DNA of 64,000 nt from Kappaphycus alvarezii. Its lineage: Eukaryota; Rhodophyta; Florideophyceae; Gigartinales; Solieriaceae. Below are positions 31,816-41,313 of this stretch, one piece after another. The notes beneath the pieces were generated by a model that was given only the letters and a program-made list of their open reading frames with translations, had not been told where the DNA came from and searched no databases. The position numbers and the translations under genes were made by a program. Position 1 is the first letter of the stretch. Each line of letters begins with the position of its first letter. The stretch lies in the NCBI GenBank assembly GCA_002205965.3, contig NADL03000001.1:310001-374000 (forward strand), written 5' to 3'.

Positions 31816-33096
31816 TTAATTCAACCATTGAAATTCACTACACGGAATCAAAAACACTTGCCAAAAACGTCTAGTACTGTTGCAATCCATCGGCAGCTTG
31901 CTTCGCATAGTATGTGAGGATCGCATCTGCTCAGCACGTTTGAAACACAATAAAGACTCAAGAACCGCTTCTTTTTCATCCAGCCATCCCTTTTCGGCAG
32001 CAGCTTTCATCATGGCATACTCACCAGAGACATGATATGCTGCTATGGGCGTTGAAGTTGCTTCTCTGAGTCTACGGATAACGTCTAAATAGGGCATTCC
32101 AGGTTTCACCATAATCATATCTGCTCCTTCAGCGACGTCTAAGCTCGCCTCGATTACAGCCTCCCTACCGTTTGCTGGATCCATTTGATAGGTCCTCTTG
32201 TTCGGAGGTGCATTTGAGCTCTTTCCAGGAGCCGAATCGAGGGCGTGACGGAAGGGACCATAAAATGAAGATGCATACTTGGCGGTGTATGACACAATCG
32301 AAACATCTGTGAACCCGTGCGAATCCAAGGCGTCGCGAATTGCTCCTACGCGCCCGTCCATCATGTCCGACGGAGAAACCACATCAGCACCGACACGAGC
32401 GTGACTTACAGCTTGGCGACATAGCTGCTCCACGGTTTCATCATTCAAAATGCGGCCTTTCCCGCCATCCCCTAGTGAATCCGAGGAAACTATGCCGCCG
32501 TGGCCCTGATCAGAGTAGGGATCCAGCGCGACGTCGGTCCAAACGGTGACGTCTGGATATGCAGACTTAATGGCTGCGACTGCGCGCTGCACAAGCCCAT
32601 TGGGGTTGTAGCATTCGTCGGCCGAGTTGGATTTTAGTTCTTCGGGGATCTTCGGGAACAGAATTACTGCGGTGATGCCCACGCTCCTGGCCTCTCCAAC
32701 CTCTATGATAAGACTCTCCATTGAATGGCGTTGACACCCAGGCATCGGTCCAATATCCTCATTGTAGTCCAGGGTGTGAACGAAAAGTGGGTAGATAAAG
32801 TTTGACGGTAGAACGACATTTTCACGGACCATAGATCGAAGACCTTCAGATTTGCGGTTGCGACGTGGACGCTGACGTTGAGGTACCCATATATTTCCCT
32901 TTTCGTTAATGTGGAGCCCAGGAGGAGAAGCCACCAGACGATTACCGCGAGTTGCGGTGGCAGACGGAGTTACACGAGAGGTGTACGAGCGTGTGAAAGT
33001 GCCTTTAGAGGGGGCATTGGGTATTACAGGAGTGAATGAAGAGCGAAAAGTAGATGGCGAAGCCACAAAGGATTGCATTTCGAAGAATGTTGCCAT
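31816..33096 (-). CDS. hemB: Delta-aminolevulinate dehydratase (porphobilinogen synthase), plastid-targeted, with a C-terminal frameshift
   Basis: It condenses two 5-aminolevulinate molecules to porphobilinogen in tetrapyrrole (heme, chlorophyll, bilin) synthesis. The start at 33096 gives MATFFEMQSFVASPS, then a Ser/Thr/Arg/Pro-rich region to about residue 60: a plastid transit peptide with an early Phe as in red algae. The mature domain shows DVALDPYSDQGHGG (188-201, Asp-type metal site rather than the Cys-type zinc site), YTAKYASSFYGPFR with catalytic Lys273, and MIMVKPGMPYLD with the Schiff-base Lys331. There are no introns. After FKRA (388) the frame is wrong: one base is missing near 31931-31933. 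The other frame carries the conserved GADAILTYYAKQAAD and stops at 31871. The uninterrupted frame given here therefore ends in about 38 foreign residues. Confidence 0.95.
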   Translation of the reverse strand: MATFFEMQSFVASPSTFRSSFTPVIPNAPSKGTFTRSYTSRVTPSATATRGNRLVASPPGLHINEKGNIWVPQRQRPRRNRKSEGLRSMVRENVVLPSNFIYPLFVHTLDYNEDIGPMPGCQRHSMESLIIEVGEARSVGITAVILFPKIPEELKSNSADECYNPNGLVQRAVAAIKSAYPDVTVWTDVALDPYSDQGHGGIVSSDSLGDGGKGRILNDETVEQLCRQAVSHARVGADVVSPSDMMDGRVGAIRDALDSHGFTDVSIVSYTAKYASSFYGPFRHALDSAPGKSSNAPPNKRTYQMDPANGREAVIEASLDVAEGADMIMVKPGMPYLDVIRRLREATSTPIAAYHVSGEYAMMKAAAEKGWLDEKEAVLESLLCFKRAEQMRSSHTMRSKLPMDCNSTRRFWQVFLIPCSEFQWLN

Positions 33097-33104
33097 GCAA
33101 TAGC

Positions 33105-33650
33105 GAAGCTAGGTCTCGCTGGCGCGGCCATCGTTCGAAACAGAATATAAATGAATGAACGGCATGTATCCGCCGTATAGTCAGACCGTGCCTAGTCCCC
33201 AGTAGATACTGAATGCATTAAACTAGTTTCTTCTATTTCATAGTTGGCAAATCGCTCGAGAAGAATCTGGTAGATATTTCCTGAATTGTACAATGTTTAG
33301 GTGTTGGGCGCCGATATGTTACGTAAATTATATTTGTCCAACTGGTGTTTGGGTTTGATGAGATCCACTGTGAGATCTTCCTCCATTAACAATTAGTGCT
33401 GGTTGGTTGGGAATCATGCATCAATATCTGGTTTTCAACCCAACGACGTTACTTTGTGAGCATCTGTCGTAATATTCGTTTCCGATTTTAGTTTCTGCCG
33501 CACAATGCTTCACAACGAGGTAGTGATTGTATGATTGGATTGCCCTCTGCATGCGCTTTGTAGAAGAAAATTCCCTTTTTGTGGGGAAACTTGGGGTATT
33601 CCATAAAGAATGTGAAGCAGCTAATTTCCGAGGCAGTGGTGGGAGGATCT
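33105..33650. other. hemB upstream region
   Basis: AT-rich spacer containing the presumed hemB promoter. A TTTATATTC stretch on the minus strand (about 33142-33150) is a weak TATA-like candidate. No gene recognised. Confidence 0.35.
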
Positions 33651-33654
33651 GAGC

Positions 33655-33751
33655 ATTGGAGACGGAGTGAGGCAGACGGCCTCACAGGACTGGCATGAGG
33701 CCGGCTGGAAGGCATGTTGTGTTGGATAAAAACCGTCCGCCGCATGTTTTA
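33655..33751. repeat. Structured dispersed repeat, copy 1 (two adjacent hairpins)
   Basis: About 97 bases homologous to 55719-55816. Hairpin A is perfect here: GTGAGGC (33667-33673), loop AGACG, GCCTCAC (33679-33685). Two bases later comes hairpin B: GACTGGC (33688-33694), loop ATGAG, GCCGGCT (33700-33706), slightly imperfect. Outer GACGG (33661-33665) and CCGTC could pair around both. Conserved blocks include GAGACGG, GACTGGC, CCGTC and GCATGTTTT. It could be a structured RNA, a transposon end or an RNA element of a retrotransposon; no family recognised. Confidence 0.6.
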
Positions 33752-33759
33752 GTGCCTTT

Positions 33760-34680
33760 GAACATTTCCTTGAGCGAATGTTAACAAAATAATAATTTTC
33801 TTCTGAAGGGGAGAAGATGTATTGCATGTATTGACTAGGTTCTGATTATTGAAGGGGGACACGCGCGACACTAAACTTTACGTGGTGTTTGAAATCTTTC
33901 AAGGAGAAATCATTATTATTAGAATGACTTTCTTCAACGATATGATATTTACTCATTGCTTATCAAAAGGGATGAAATTGACACTCGATTTTGCAGAGGA
34001 CGTTGCGTTGTTTGTTTTTCGTGATTGCTGTGAGCTAGATATTCACGGATGTAACATTGGTTTGCCTCAAATTTCCAACGTATGTGCAAAAACAAATACA
34101 GCTACCTCGTGCATCCACTGCACAGTATATTATACAGTCAGTATCTCGCGCCAGAGCGGCAAGTTACGTATCCTTCGTGTGATACTTGCATATCGCTGTA
34201 TAGAACATGTTTAGAAGGATTTAGTCCATATTGAAGCTAACGGTCCAGTATTGGATCCGTACATACATACACATTAAACCTGTCATATCTCAATGCTATA
34301 GAGAAAGAGAAAGAAGTTAATGCATTCAGTATCTACTAGTACAGATCGCGCGAAATGGGCACTGGCAGAACTATTAGTATCATGAGGATATACATAGTGC
34401 TCATATTATTGTTTGTCTAGTAGAGCTACTAGTGTAAACCACTTCTTGCCTGGTTCAGTTTTTTGAACACATTAAAAGATCCCTCCCTGGTTATGTTCAG
34501 GGTATGCACTATATTCTATTGTCTTGTGCAGTAATTGGGTGAATGGACTAAAAAGCTCTACTACTGCTACCGCGCTGCCCGATTTACGAGTGGATCAATC
34601 ATGAATCGTGTCATTGAATAGGTAACGGTATCTACGCTCCGGTACAAATTTACGGGTACCAACCCACATATCTACCACAG
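33760..34680. other. AT-rich stretch without recognisable gene
   Basis: The 121-codon frame at 33849-34214 has an ordinary composition but no motif or homologous neighbour. I do not claim a gene. Confidence 0.4.
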
Positions 34681-34779
34681 TAAATTAACCCCCATTTTCA
34701 CAATAGGTAAAGATCTCCCACCATTGACTCCTTACAATTGCGCGCACCAATCGCCGTACTCCAATCGAGCACCCCCTCT

Positions 34780-35330
34780 GTCTTCTTCTTGTTGCACCTG
34801 AGCGAGCCGTCCCCCTCATCCCCTACGCCTATCGACGCTTTCGTCAACAGGCCACCGCCGAAGACCTCATCGTCCCGACACTCACATTCACGGCACTTCG
34901 CCACCCCGTGACGCCTGCGCCTCCGCTGCTGATATCGCTGCCCTTCATCAAATCATCATGGCGGAAATCAACCGCCTCTCTTCGGAGGAATGCACATGGC
35001 GCCTGCGCCACGACGTCCTTGCCACGCTCCGCCCCATCGCTGACTCCCTCACCCGGACCCAGCGCGAACCTGCTGCACATCTCAACTCCGACAACACTCC
35101 CATCCCTCCGATCAGTCCCTCGCCGCCGTACCCCAGTGCAGCACATCACACCCCAGCCGCCTACATCCCCCGCGCCCACGCCCCGCAGCGCCAGGATGCT
35201 TCCCTCCCCTCCCCCCCCTCCCCCACATCCCCCTCGACGACCTCGACGCCACCGGCAATATCCCACGAGCCCACTTCGCACACCTCCCCCTGTCGATGCT
35301 GACATGGCAACGACGCAATGAGTACAACCG
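34780..35330 (+). pseudogene. Family A N-terminal region
   Basis: Frame one reads VPLIPYAYRRFRQQATAED and VPTLTFTALRHPV. After a one-base shift near 34910 the text continues ADIAALHQIIMAEINRLSSE then WRLRHDVLATLRPIADSLTR. From 35090 a Pro/Ser-rich linker follows (PPISPSPPYPS). The ATG at 34958 is inside the conserved text, so the true start probably lies further upstream. No zinc finger of the R2 N-terminal type was seen, although the C-rich composition makes reading difficult. Confidence 0.5.
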
Positions 35331-35890
35331 GCATGAACCCCCAATCGTGCCCTCTACCCGATATCATCTTCCCGATGCGGGTTCCAACGCTGAAATACCT
35401 ACCCAACTGCCTCCGTGCCGACCTCCACCGTCTCTACCATGACCTGTTTGCCCGCTACAACTCCGCCCGCACACAAGACACCAAGTCGGCCGCCCTCGCC
35501 CCCATACTCGCCACCCCCAAACTCGTTCTTCGTCGCAACGGCAAACACGAGACACGAACGCGCACGTCCCTAGCGTTTATCTCCTCCCTCCGACACCGTA
35601 TCAACCTCGCGCGGCAAGGCCAATGGCACGACCTTTATACGCGCTGCCTCGATGCGTTCCCCCCCGTTCGGAGCACTCCTAACCGGCCCCACGCTACTCC
35701 CGTCCAGCGTTGTCAGCGCTATTTCCGCGAAGGCAATGTTTCCAGGGCCACTGCTGCCCTCCTTGAGACTGCCCCTCCCGTCACTCCTTCCCCAACAACC
35801 CTCCCCACCCTACAACGCCTACACCCTCCCCACTTACACCATCCACCCCTCCTCCCCCGGTTGACTACCCCGACCTGCACCCCTCGCTGA
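35318..35890 (+). pseudogene. Family A pre-RT region
   Basis: A 190-residue frame: MRVPTLKYLPNCLRADLHRL, LATPKLVLRRNGKHETR and LRHRINLARQGQWHDLYTRC. The P-K-L-V-L and RxxxxxxGxWxxL blocks are what I expect upstream of motif 0/1 in this RT group. It ends in a Pro-rich tail that is read out of frame; homology moves to another frame near 35880. Confidence 0.55.
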
Positions 35891-37086
35891 ATCCACAATC
35901 CGCCGCGCTCTTCAAGGCCTTAATCGCCACTCCGCTCCTGGCCCTGATGGTCTACGTCCTTCTATTCTTCGCATCCTCGCCCACGCTCCGGCCGGCGCGG
36001 AACCGCTTGCCAGTGCTCTCTCCTCGTTTACCGGTTTTGTCAACAAGCTGGCCAACGGCGATATGCCGGCCTCCTTCCAGCCTTCTTCTCCGGTGCATCG
36101 CTTATTGCACTCCCCAAGGACAGCCTAGACCCTCACCGCCTTCGGCCGATTGCTATCGGGGTGTTATACCGGCGATTTGTTGCACGTCTCCTCGCCGCTC
36201 GCCTGAGCACTGACCCGCTTTTCTTGTCCCACCTCCGTCCTCTCCAATATGCAGTCGGCTCCAAGAACGGTATTGAAGCCATCATCCACGCCCTTCGCAC
36301 ATCGGTATCCGCACATCGCGGACAGGACTACTCCTCCTGAAGATCGACCTCACCAACGCCTTTAACAGCGTCGAACGGCATTGCTTCCTTCAGCAAGTTT
36401 CCGTTCTCGCCCCGGACGCCGCCCGATTCGTGCACTTCACCTATGGTAGCCCCTCCCACCTGTACTTTGGCCCCTACACACTACTATCCAAGACAGGGAC
36501 CCACCAAGGCGACCCTCTAGCCATGCACCTCTACTCGCTCGGCATCCACCCATTTCTCCAAAGGCTGCAGCGATCTTTTCCCAACACGGTCACCCACGCG
36601 TGGTACGCTGACGACGGGAATATTATTCTCCCGTCACCCGACGCGCCTCGACTCCTCCAAATGATAGCAAATGAAGGACGACCATACGGCATCCACATCA
36701 ACATGCAAAAGACCGAAGCATGGTGGTTCGGCCAGAGCTCCTACCCAAACCTTCCTTGCAAGATTGTCACGGCTCCCGCAATCAACACCCTCGGCTCACC
36801 CATTGGTACCGATCCGGGCTGCCTGTCCCTCGTCGAGGACCGCCTAACTACAGCTCGCGCTATCTGGACTGCTCTCCCTACCCTCCGTGACCCACAGACT
36901 GCCTTCCATCTCCTACGCCATTGCGCCAGCGCATGCCGCCTGATTTATACTCTTCGAACTACCCCACCGCACTTAACCCTTTCTACGTCAGCTATGTTTG
37001 ACCGTGAACTGCGAGGGGCCTTTCAAGAGATTCATCGAGAGCTACGGACGGCTCCTGGCTCTGTGCTACTTTGCCCTTTTCACTAG
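35880..37086 (+). pseudogene. Family A reverse transcriptase
   Basis: SAPGPDGLRPSILRIL (about 35920) opens the fingers. ASLIALPKDSLDPHRLRPIA is motif 1/2. LKIDLTNAFNSVERHCF holds the first catalytic Asp, KTGTHQGDPLAMHLYSLGIH is the QGDP block, and HAWYADDGNIILPS holds the catalytic pair at 36610-36615. TLGSPIGTDPG follows. The frame 36430-37086 is open and contains QGDP and YADD; earlier parts need two frame changes. Catalytic residues are all intact. Confidence 0.8.
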
Positions 37087-38172
37087 GTGGACTTGGGCTC
37101 ACACTCACCTCACCCATCCGCTCCGCCACCTACCTCAGCTCTCTCCTAAGCACCTACCACCTCTCCCTCGACCTGTTGCCGCCCATCGACCACCATCTCC
37201 TACCCAACGAGATACGACGAACCCACCAATCTATCCCTCACAATGTCATTCCTGCCGATCTTCGGCTGCAACCTCTCCTTGCCCGCCTCCCCGACGGTCA
37301 AATCCAAGGAGTCCAGACTACCCTCACATCCGCCATCCATCATGAACGCCACAAAACATATCTCTCCTCTCCCTCGCAGTACGAAACTGCAACTCACAGA
37401 CTCGCCCGAACCTCAGCTGTCGAACACAGGTCCGCCAACTCACCCTTTCTCACCCTCCCGGACTCCCGCGACTCCACCCGCATCGAACCCCAAATCTGGA
37501 CATACATGATCCTGCTTCGACTTGGTCAGCCCGTCTTCAACGGCCGGGACCACTGCCCCCGGTGCACTCTCCCAAGCTCGTCCCCCGCCCCTCCTCGACC
37601 CACTCGGGAGACATGCTATCCACTGCCCAGCAATGGAGGGATTCCTCCGACGCCACAACCACCTTCGTGACAAACTGTATACCCTCCTCCGACATCCTTC
37701 TGTAATGTTGCGCCCGAAGCTCGAATATACCTTCCCCTGCGAAGCCCACCTCCCGTACTCGGAACGCCGCCGAATGGACATCCTCATTGACGACATCGAA
37801 TTCTCCTCACGTCCCTGCGCACTAGACGTCTTCATTGCAAGCCCCTACACCGCACGGGCCATCTCCCACTCTCGCAAGACCTCCGGAGGGGCTACCGTGC
37901 CCATTGAAGCCTCGAAAACTGCGCATTACGCTGCTCTCTGTGGGACGATACAAGCCCAATTCTATCCTCTTGGATTCGATACTCACGGAGCCATCGGCAA
38001 ACCTGCCCGTGAGGCCCTAGCCAAAGTCGCCTCTTTTTTCGCTCTCCGCCGCGGGAAACCCCCATCTGATGAATACCACCGATTGGTCACCACCCTCGCT
38101 TCCCTCGTTCTACAGCTGACGGCTCATGCCGTATCTCGCCGTGCTTTGTCTCTCACATCACCTGATGCTTGA
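37071..38172 (+). pseudogene. Family A post-palm region, CCHC zinc block and nuclease-like domain
   Basis: SLGGLGLTLTSPIRSATYLS begins the thumb. CPRC (about 37557) with LDPLGRHAIHC and RRHNHLRDKL forms the zinc/RHN block, reached by a frameshift near 37600. The 216-residue frame 37522-38172 continues EYTFPCEAHLPYSERRRMDI, then CALDVFIASPY, EASKTAHYAALC, and FYPLGFDTHGAIGK. R-x-x-D-I, A-L-D-V and K-x-x-x-Y align with the R-P-D, D-V and K-x-x-Y residues of families C and D and of R2-type nucleases. Stop TGA at 38170. Confidence 0.7.
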
Positions 38173-38214
38173 GTGACCCAGCTCGGTTTAGTGACCCTTT
38201 AATAAAAGCGTATG

Positions 38215-39305
38215 TTTGTTTGTTTTTGTTACAATTACTGTACTGTATGACCATTTGAGTGAATTCAATTTGAAGATGGCGGTTTGCTTCCGTTTCATTA
38301 ATGGCGTCTGCGGCCCAGGAAATCATTACAAGGCTTCTTATAGCGAGATGCCACCAATTGCCCAACTCTGCAATAAGCTACAGTTAATCACGATACAGTC
38401 GACTCTGTTGCTTTACATATCCGTGTCAGAGGTACCTACAGTGCTATTCCAACAACGAGCGATCCATGGACAACGAAATAGTAGCGCTTGAACAATTTAG
38501 CATTCATCGAGCATTCCAAGACAAAGAGGTCGTCTTTGTTGCGTCCACGCAGGTGCGCGTTTGCTTAACGCAGATGTCATCCCACTTGACGCAGGTACTG
38601 ATTCAATCGGTACTGCTGGAACTCGTCAATCGTCACCTGCCTCTGCCTTTAACGGGAATATACATGAGTAGCTAACCTCATTTTGCCGAACGCAGCGGCA
38701 TTGCGATGCGGTTAGGACCTGCATTCTTTCATGACCCTTTCACTAGGACACACAGAGTATGAATCGCCCCAACAACGTGTAAAAGCGCCGCAGAAACCTA
38801 GACAATATACCCTGTTCCTTGCCGGACATCAGTGACGAAGGAAGGGCTTTTGTACGACATTAACAACTTTCAACGCAGCCTGCCGCACCCGCCACATCTT
38901 CGGGAATGGTTTCCTTAACCTCATCATCACTACCAACGCAGTCCCGGTGTAGTGCATCTATTGTAAATCTGGACACAGCCTCTCTTAGTGGTAGCCACTG
39001 GTCATCGTAGGATATGATATTGCTGCATCAAATCTTGAGTGACTGACCCGTTTTTGCTATCGTTTGCAATCTGAGTCCTACAGACGCCGCTTTCTCGGTA
39101 TTGCTGCGGAGGCCAGCTTGTGTGTGGGGAGCGGGTTCTCTACCTCTTGAGATTTAGTTCCTCTCGTGAAGATGTTGTACCGTCACCAAAAAAGAGGTCA
39201 TGTTCCGGCGCATGCCTCTTGCTGGTCGACTAAAGTTGCGAGCAACGTAGATAAGTAATGCGTAAATACCGTACTGTATCATCTCTCTCTCAACATTGGT
39301 ACACT
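38215..39305. other. Spacer without recognisable gene
   Basis: Contains a TACTGTACTGTA stretch at about 38236. Frames 38216-38491 and 38466-38675 show no motif. Confidence 0.4.
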
Positions 39306-39309
39306 GCAG

Positions 39310-39391
39310 CCCGCATCCGTAGTTAATTTATGAATACCCACCGCACGCTTCTGTGCGACATTGTACAAGCCATAAAGATTTACCACCACCG
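39310..39391 (+). pseudogene. 3'-end fragment of non-LTR family B
   Basis: These bases match 45057-45138, the last codons of the family B element, with only about five mismatches in the first 80 positions. The match stops abruptly at the start of a family C segment. Such high identity makes it one of the youngest pieces in the window. Confidence 0.75.
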
Positions 39392-39957
39392 CACTGCAGA
39401 GGGCGTGCACTTTTTACGAGTTCGAAGCTGAGAATCTCCTCCCCGGGACGGACTACAGGCCCGCTGACATTCTCCTCGTGCATCCCCCCCGTGACACTGA
39501 AGCTGCCCTACCAGACCGACCCATTGCATGTGAAGTCGCCGTCACGTCTCCGTTCAAGCCGACCTCCATCACCAAAGCGACGCAAGTCGCCGGTGGGACT
39601 GCCGCCCTCATGCACCATCGCAAGATCCAGGACCTACAGCACAAGCTGTCAAGGCGCCTGGTCCCCCCTCTCTGCCCTCCCGCGACCCAGGTTTCCGATT
39701 CCAACCTCTGGTCTTCGACTCCCTTGGTGCCCCTTCTCCGGATACCGCATTATTTATCGAAGAGTTTGTGCCACGTGTAGCTACGAAATGCCACACCTCG
39801 GACGCTACGATTCGCACACGCATCTACCAGCGTATCAGTTGCACTTTGTGGTCGTCGGTGGCTATGGCCATCATATAGCGGGCCCCACTGCACGTGACCG
39901 ATGTGGTCCATCCAGTTAGCTCGTAACTGAATAGTCGGTCAGTCGGTGTACACTCAA
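39392..39957 (+). pseudogene. Non-LTR family C 3' fragment, copy C1
   Basis: YRPADILLVHPPRDTEAALP, IACEVAVTSPFKPTS, ALMHHRKIQDLQHK, then after a shift FQPLVFDSLGAPSPDTA and SDATIRTRIYQRISCTLWSS. This is the nuclease-like C-terminus and 3' untranslated end (CAGTTAGCTC, CGGTCAGTC). The copy C2 at 40838-41313 aligns along its whole length. RT and zinc block are missing. Confidence 0.7.
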
Positions 39958-39980
39958 GAAGATAAGTAAAAAGAGTAAAA

Positions 39981-40075
39981 GATTCTCTCTTCCACGGATA
40001 TATCTTCCAAGATTCTCTCTTCCACGGATATATCTTCCACAAGTAAAACACCCAAACCTTTCCCCCTTTTTACAC
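39981..40075 (-). repeat. 30-bp tandem duplication within a dispersed repeat
   Basis: The unit GATTCTCTCTTCCACGGATA... is repeated at 39981-40010 and 40011-40039. Next to it, 40041-40075 matches, reverse-complemented, the arm at 30441-30500 (GGGGAAAG-TTTGGGTG-TTTAC). Confidence 0.7.
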
Positions 40076-40145
40076 GTGTGATCAATATTATTTAACTCCT
40101 GGCGAAAAGCCGTCTTCAGGCTATATTATTGTCAGGGTAATCCTG

Positions 40146-40750
40146 TCAATTAGTACTGTAATGCAGAAGCGCAATGATTTTGTTCGACAAAATTGAATAT
40201 GCAGTATAAGGGCCTACCAAGATGCATGTGGTAAGGAGGTCCACGGCAGTGGTTGTTAGCCAAGGGAATATACGGTAATACAGCGGTGGCGTTCCGTACC
40301 TGTAGGAGCTGTCAGTTGGTGAGGAGGTTGTTTCGGAGGAGTTCCGTGGCCCGGATTGCAGCTGGGTAGGGCGTACTTGTAGGCTCTCGGTGATGTGGGA
40401 ACAAGTGCAAGAACCAGCGCAGAGCGAGTCGACGGAGTGCCCCGTGAGGATGTTGGGGTGGGAAAAGATAGGACAGATCCAATTCGTGTCGTGGCGGATG
40501 CATGGCGTTCTGAGAAGCAGCGTTGACGGCGGCATCCTGGGCAATTACTAGTGTTTCAGAAAGAGGTAAGGCTAGGGTGAGTGCGACGGGGGTGGGTGGT
40601 GGGAATATAGTATTGTCGAGAACCTCTAGAGTTTGACCAGTACTGTACGTCGTGAGGAGGTGTACAGTGATGTACGGGCTTCGCTGGTCTTTTGGTACTT
40701 CGGGGGGGGGAAATTTAGAGTGCTCTGGTGCGCCACTCCAGAAAGCGCAA
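40146..40750 (-). other. Minus-strand open reading, unassigned
   Basis: The minus frame reads through 40312-40740 with text such as LALRWFLHLFPHHREPTSTP and AIRATELLRNNLLTN, and continues in another frame to 40146. Pro/Leu/His-rich. It may be the 5' coding part of an element, but no motif supports it. The part of this frame above 40838 is a shadow of copy C2. Confidence 0.25.
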
Positions 40751-40837
40751 ATCACAAAATAGTCTAGAAAATTTGTGTAAAATGTGCACAAAAATGGGGA
40801 CACCACGGTTGAAACTCCCCTCGTCGAGCTCCTCGGG

Positions 40838-41313
40838 CAACATCCCCGTGACCCTGACGCTGGCCTCCCGGACCAGCCCATCCCAGGTGACGTCGCCGTG
40901 ACGTTTCCATTTAAGCAGTCCTCACTCACCAGAGAGACGCCAGTCGCCGGTGGTGCTACCGCCCTCAAGCACCACTGCAAGGTCCTGGACCTATAACACC
41001 ATCTGTCAAGACGCCTGGTGCCCACTCCCACCCTCCCGCGACCCGGGTTTCCGATTCCAGCCCTGGTTTTTGACTCCCTCAGTGACCCTTGTCCGGGGGC
41101 TGTGTCATTTATCGAAGAGTTTGTACACCGTGTTGCCAGGAAATACCACACCTCGGACGCTAATATTCGCACGCGGATCTACAAGCGTATCAGTTGCGCC
41201 TTGTGGTCGTCGGTATCTATTGCTATCATATCGCGAGCCCCACTGTACGTGGTCGATTTGTTCCATCCAGTTAGCTCTCAACGGAACAGTCGGTCAGTCA
41301 GTGCACACTCTAG
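40838..41313 (+). pseudogene. Non-LTR family C 3' fragment, copy C2
   Basis: HPRDPDAGLPDQPIPGDVAV, TFPFKQSS, ATALKHHCKVLDL, then PALVFDSLSDPCPGAVSFIE and SDANIRTRIYKRISCALWSS. It aligns base for base with copy C1 about 1.36 kb to the left, including the 3' tail. One stop (TAA) interrupts the first half and a frameshift follows. It is directly followed by a cluster of short repeats. Confidence 0.7.

Larger units (their letters stand above)
34690..38210 (+). mobile_element. Non-LTR retrotransposon, family A, near full length
   Basis: The most complete element in the window. The plus strand encodes an N-terminal region, a Pro-rich linker, a reverse transcriptase with intact YADD, a post-palm region (GGLGL), a CCHC/RHN zinc block and a nuclease-like C-terminus. 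It then has a stop at 38170-38172 and AATAAA at 38201-38206. There is one main protein, with no LTRs, protease or DDE integrase. The order RT, zinc, R-x-D...D-V...K resembles R2-like elements that use a restriction-like endonuclease instead of an APE nuclease. A handful of single-base frameshifts break it, so it is recent but inactive. The left limit is approximate. Confidence 0.8.

Noticed and set aside
31900-31960. Intron as explanation of the hemB C-terminal frame change
   Set aside because: Both frames are contiguous across a one-base difference and no splice-site spacing fits.
34844-35344. 166-codon minus-strand frame, Gly/Arg-rich
   Set aside because: Shadow of the Pro-rich C-rich N-terminal region of the family A element.
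40750-41172. Upper part of a 286-codon minus-strand frame (40312-41172)
   Set aside because: From 40838 upward it is the antisense of family C copy C2, whose plus-strand blocks are conserved in two other copies.
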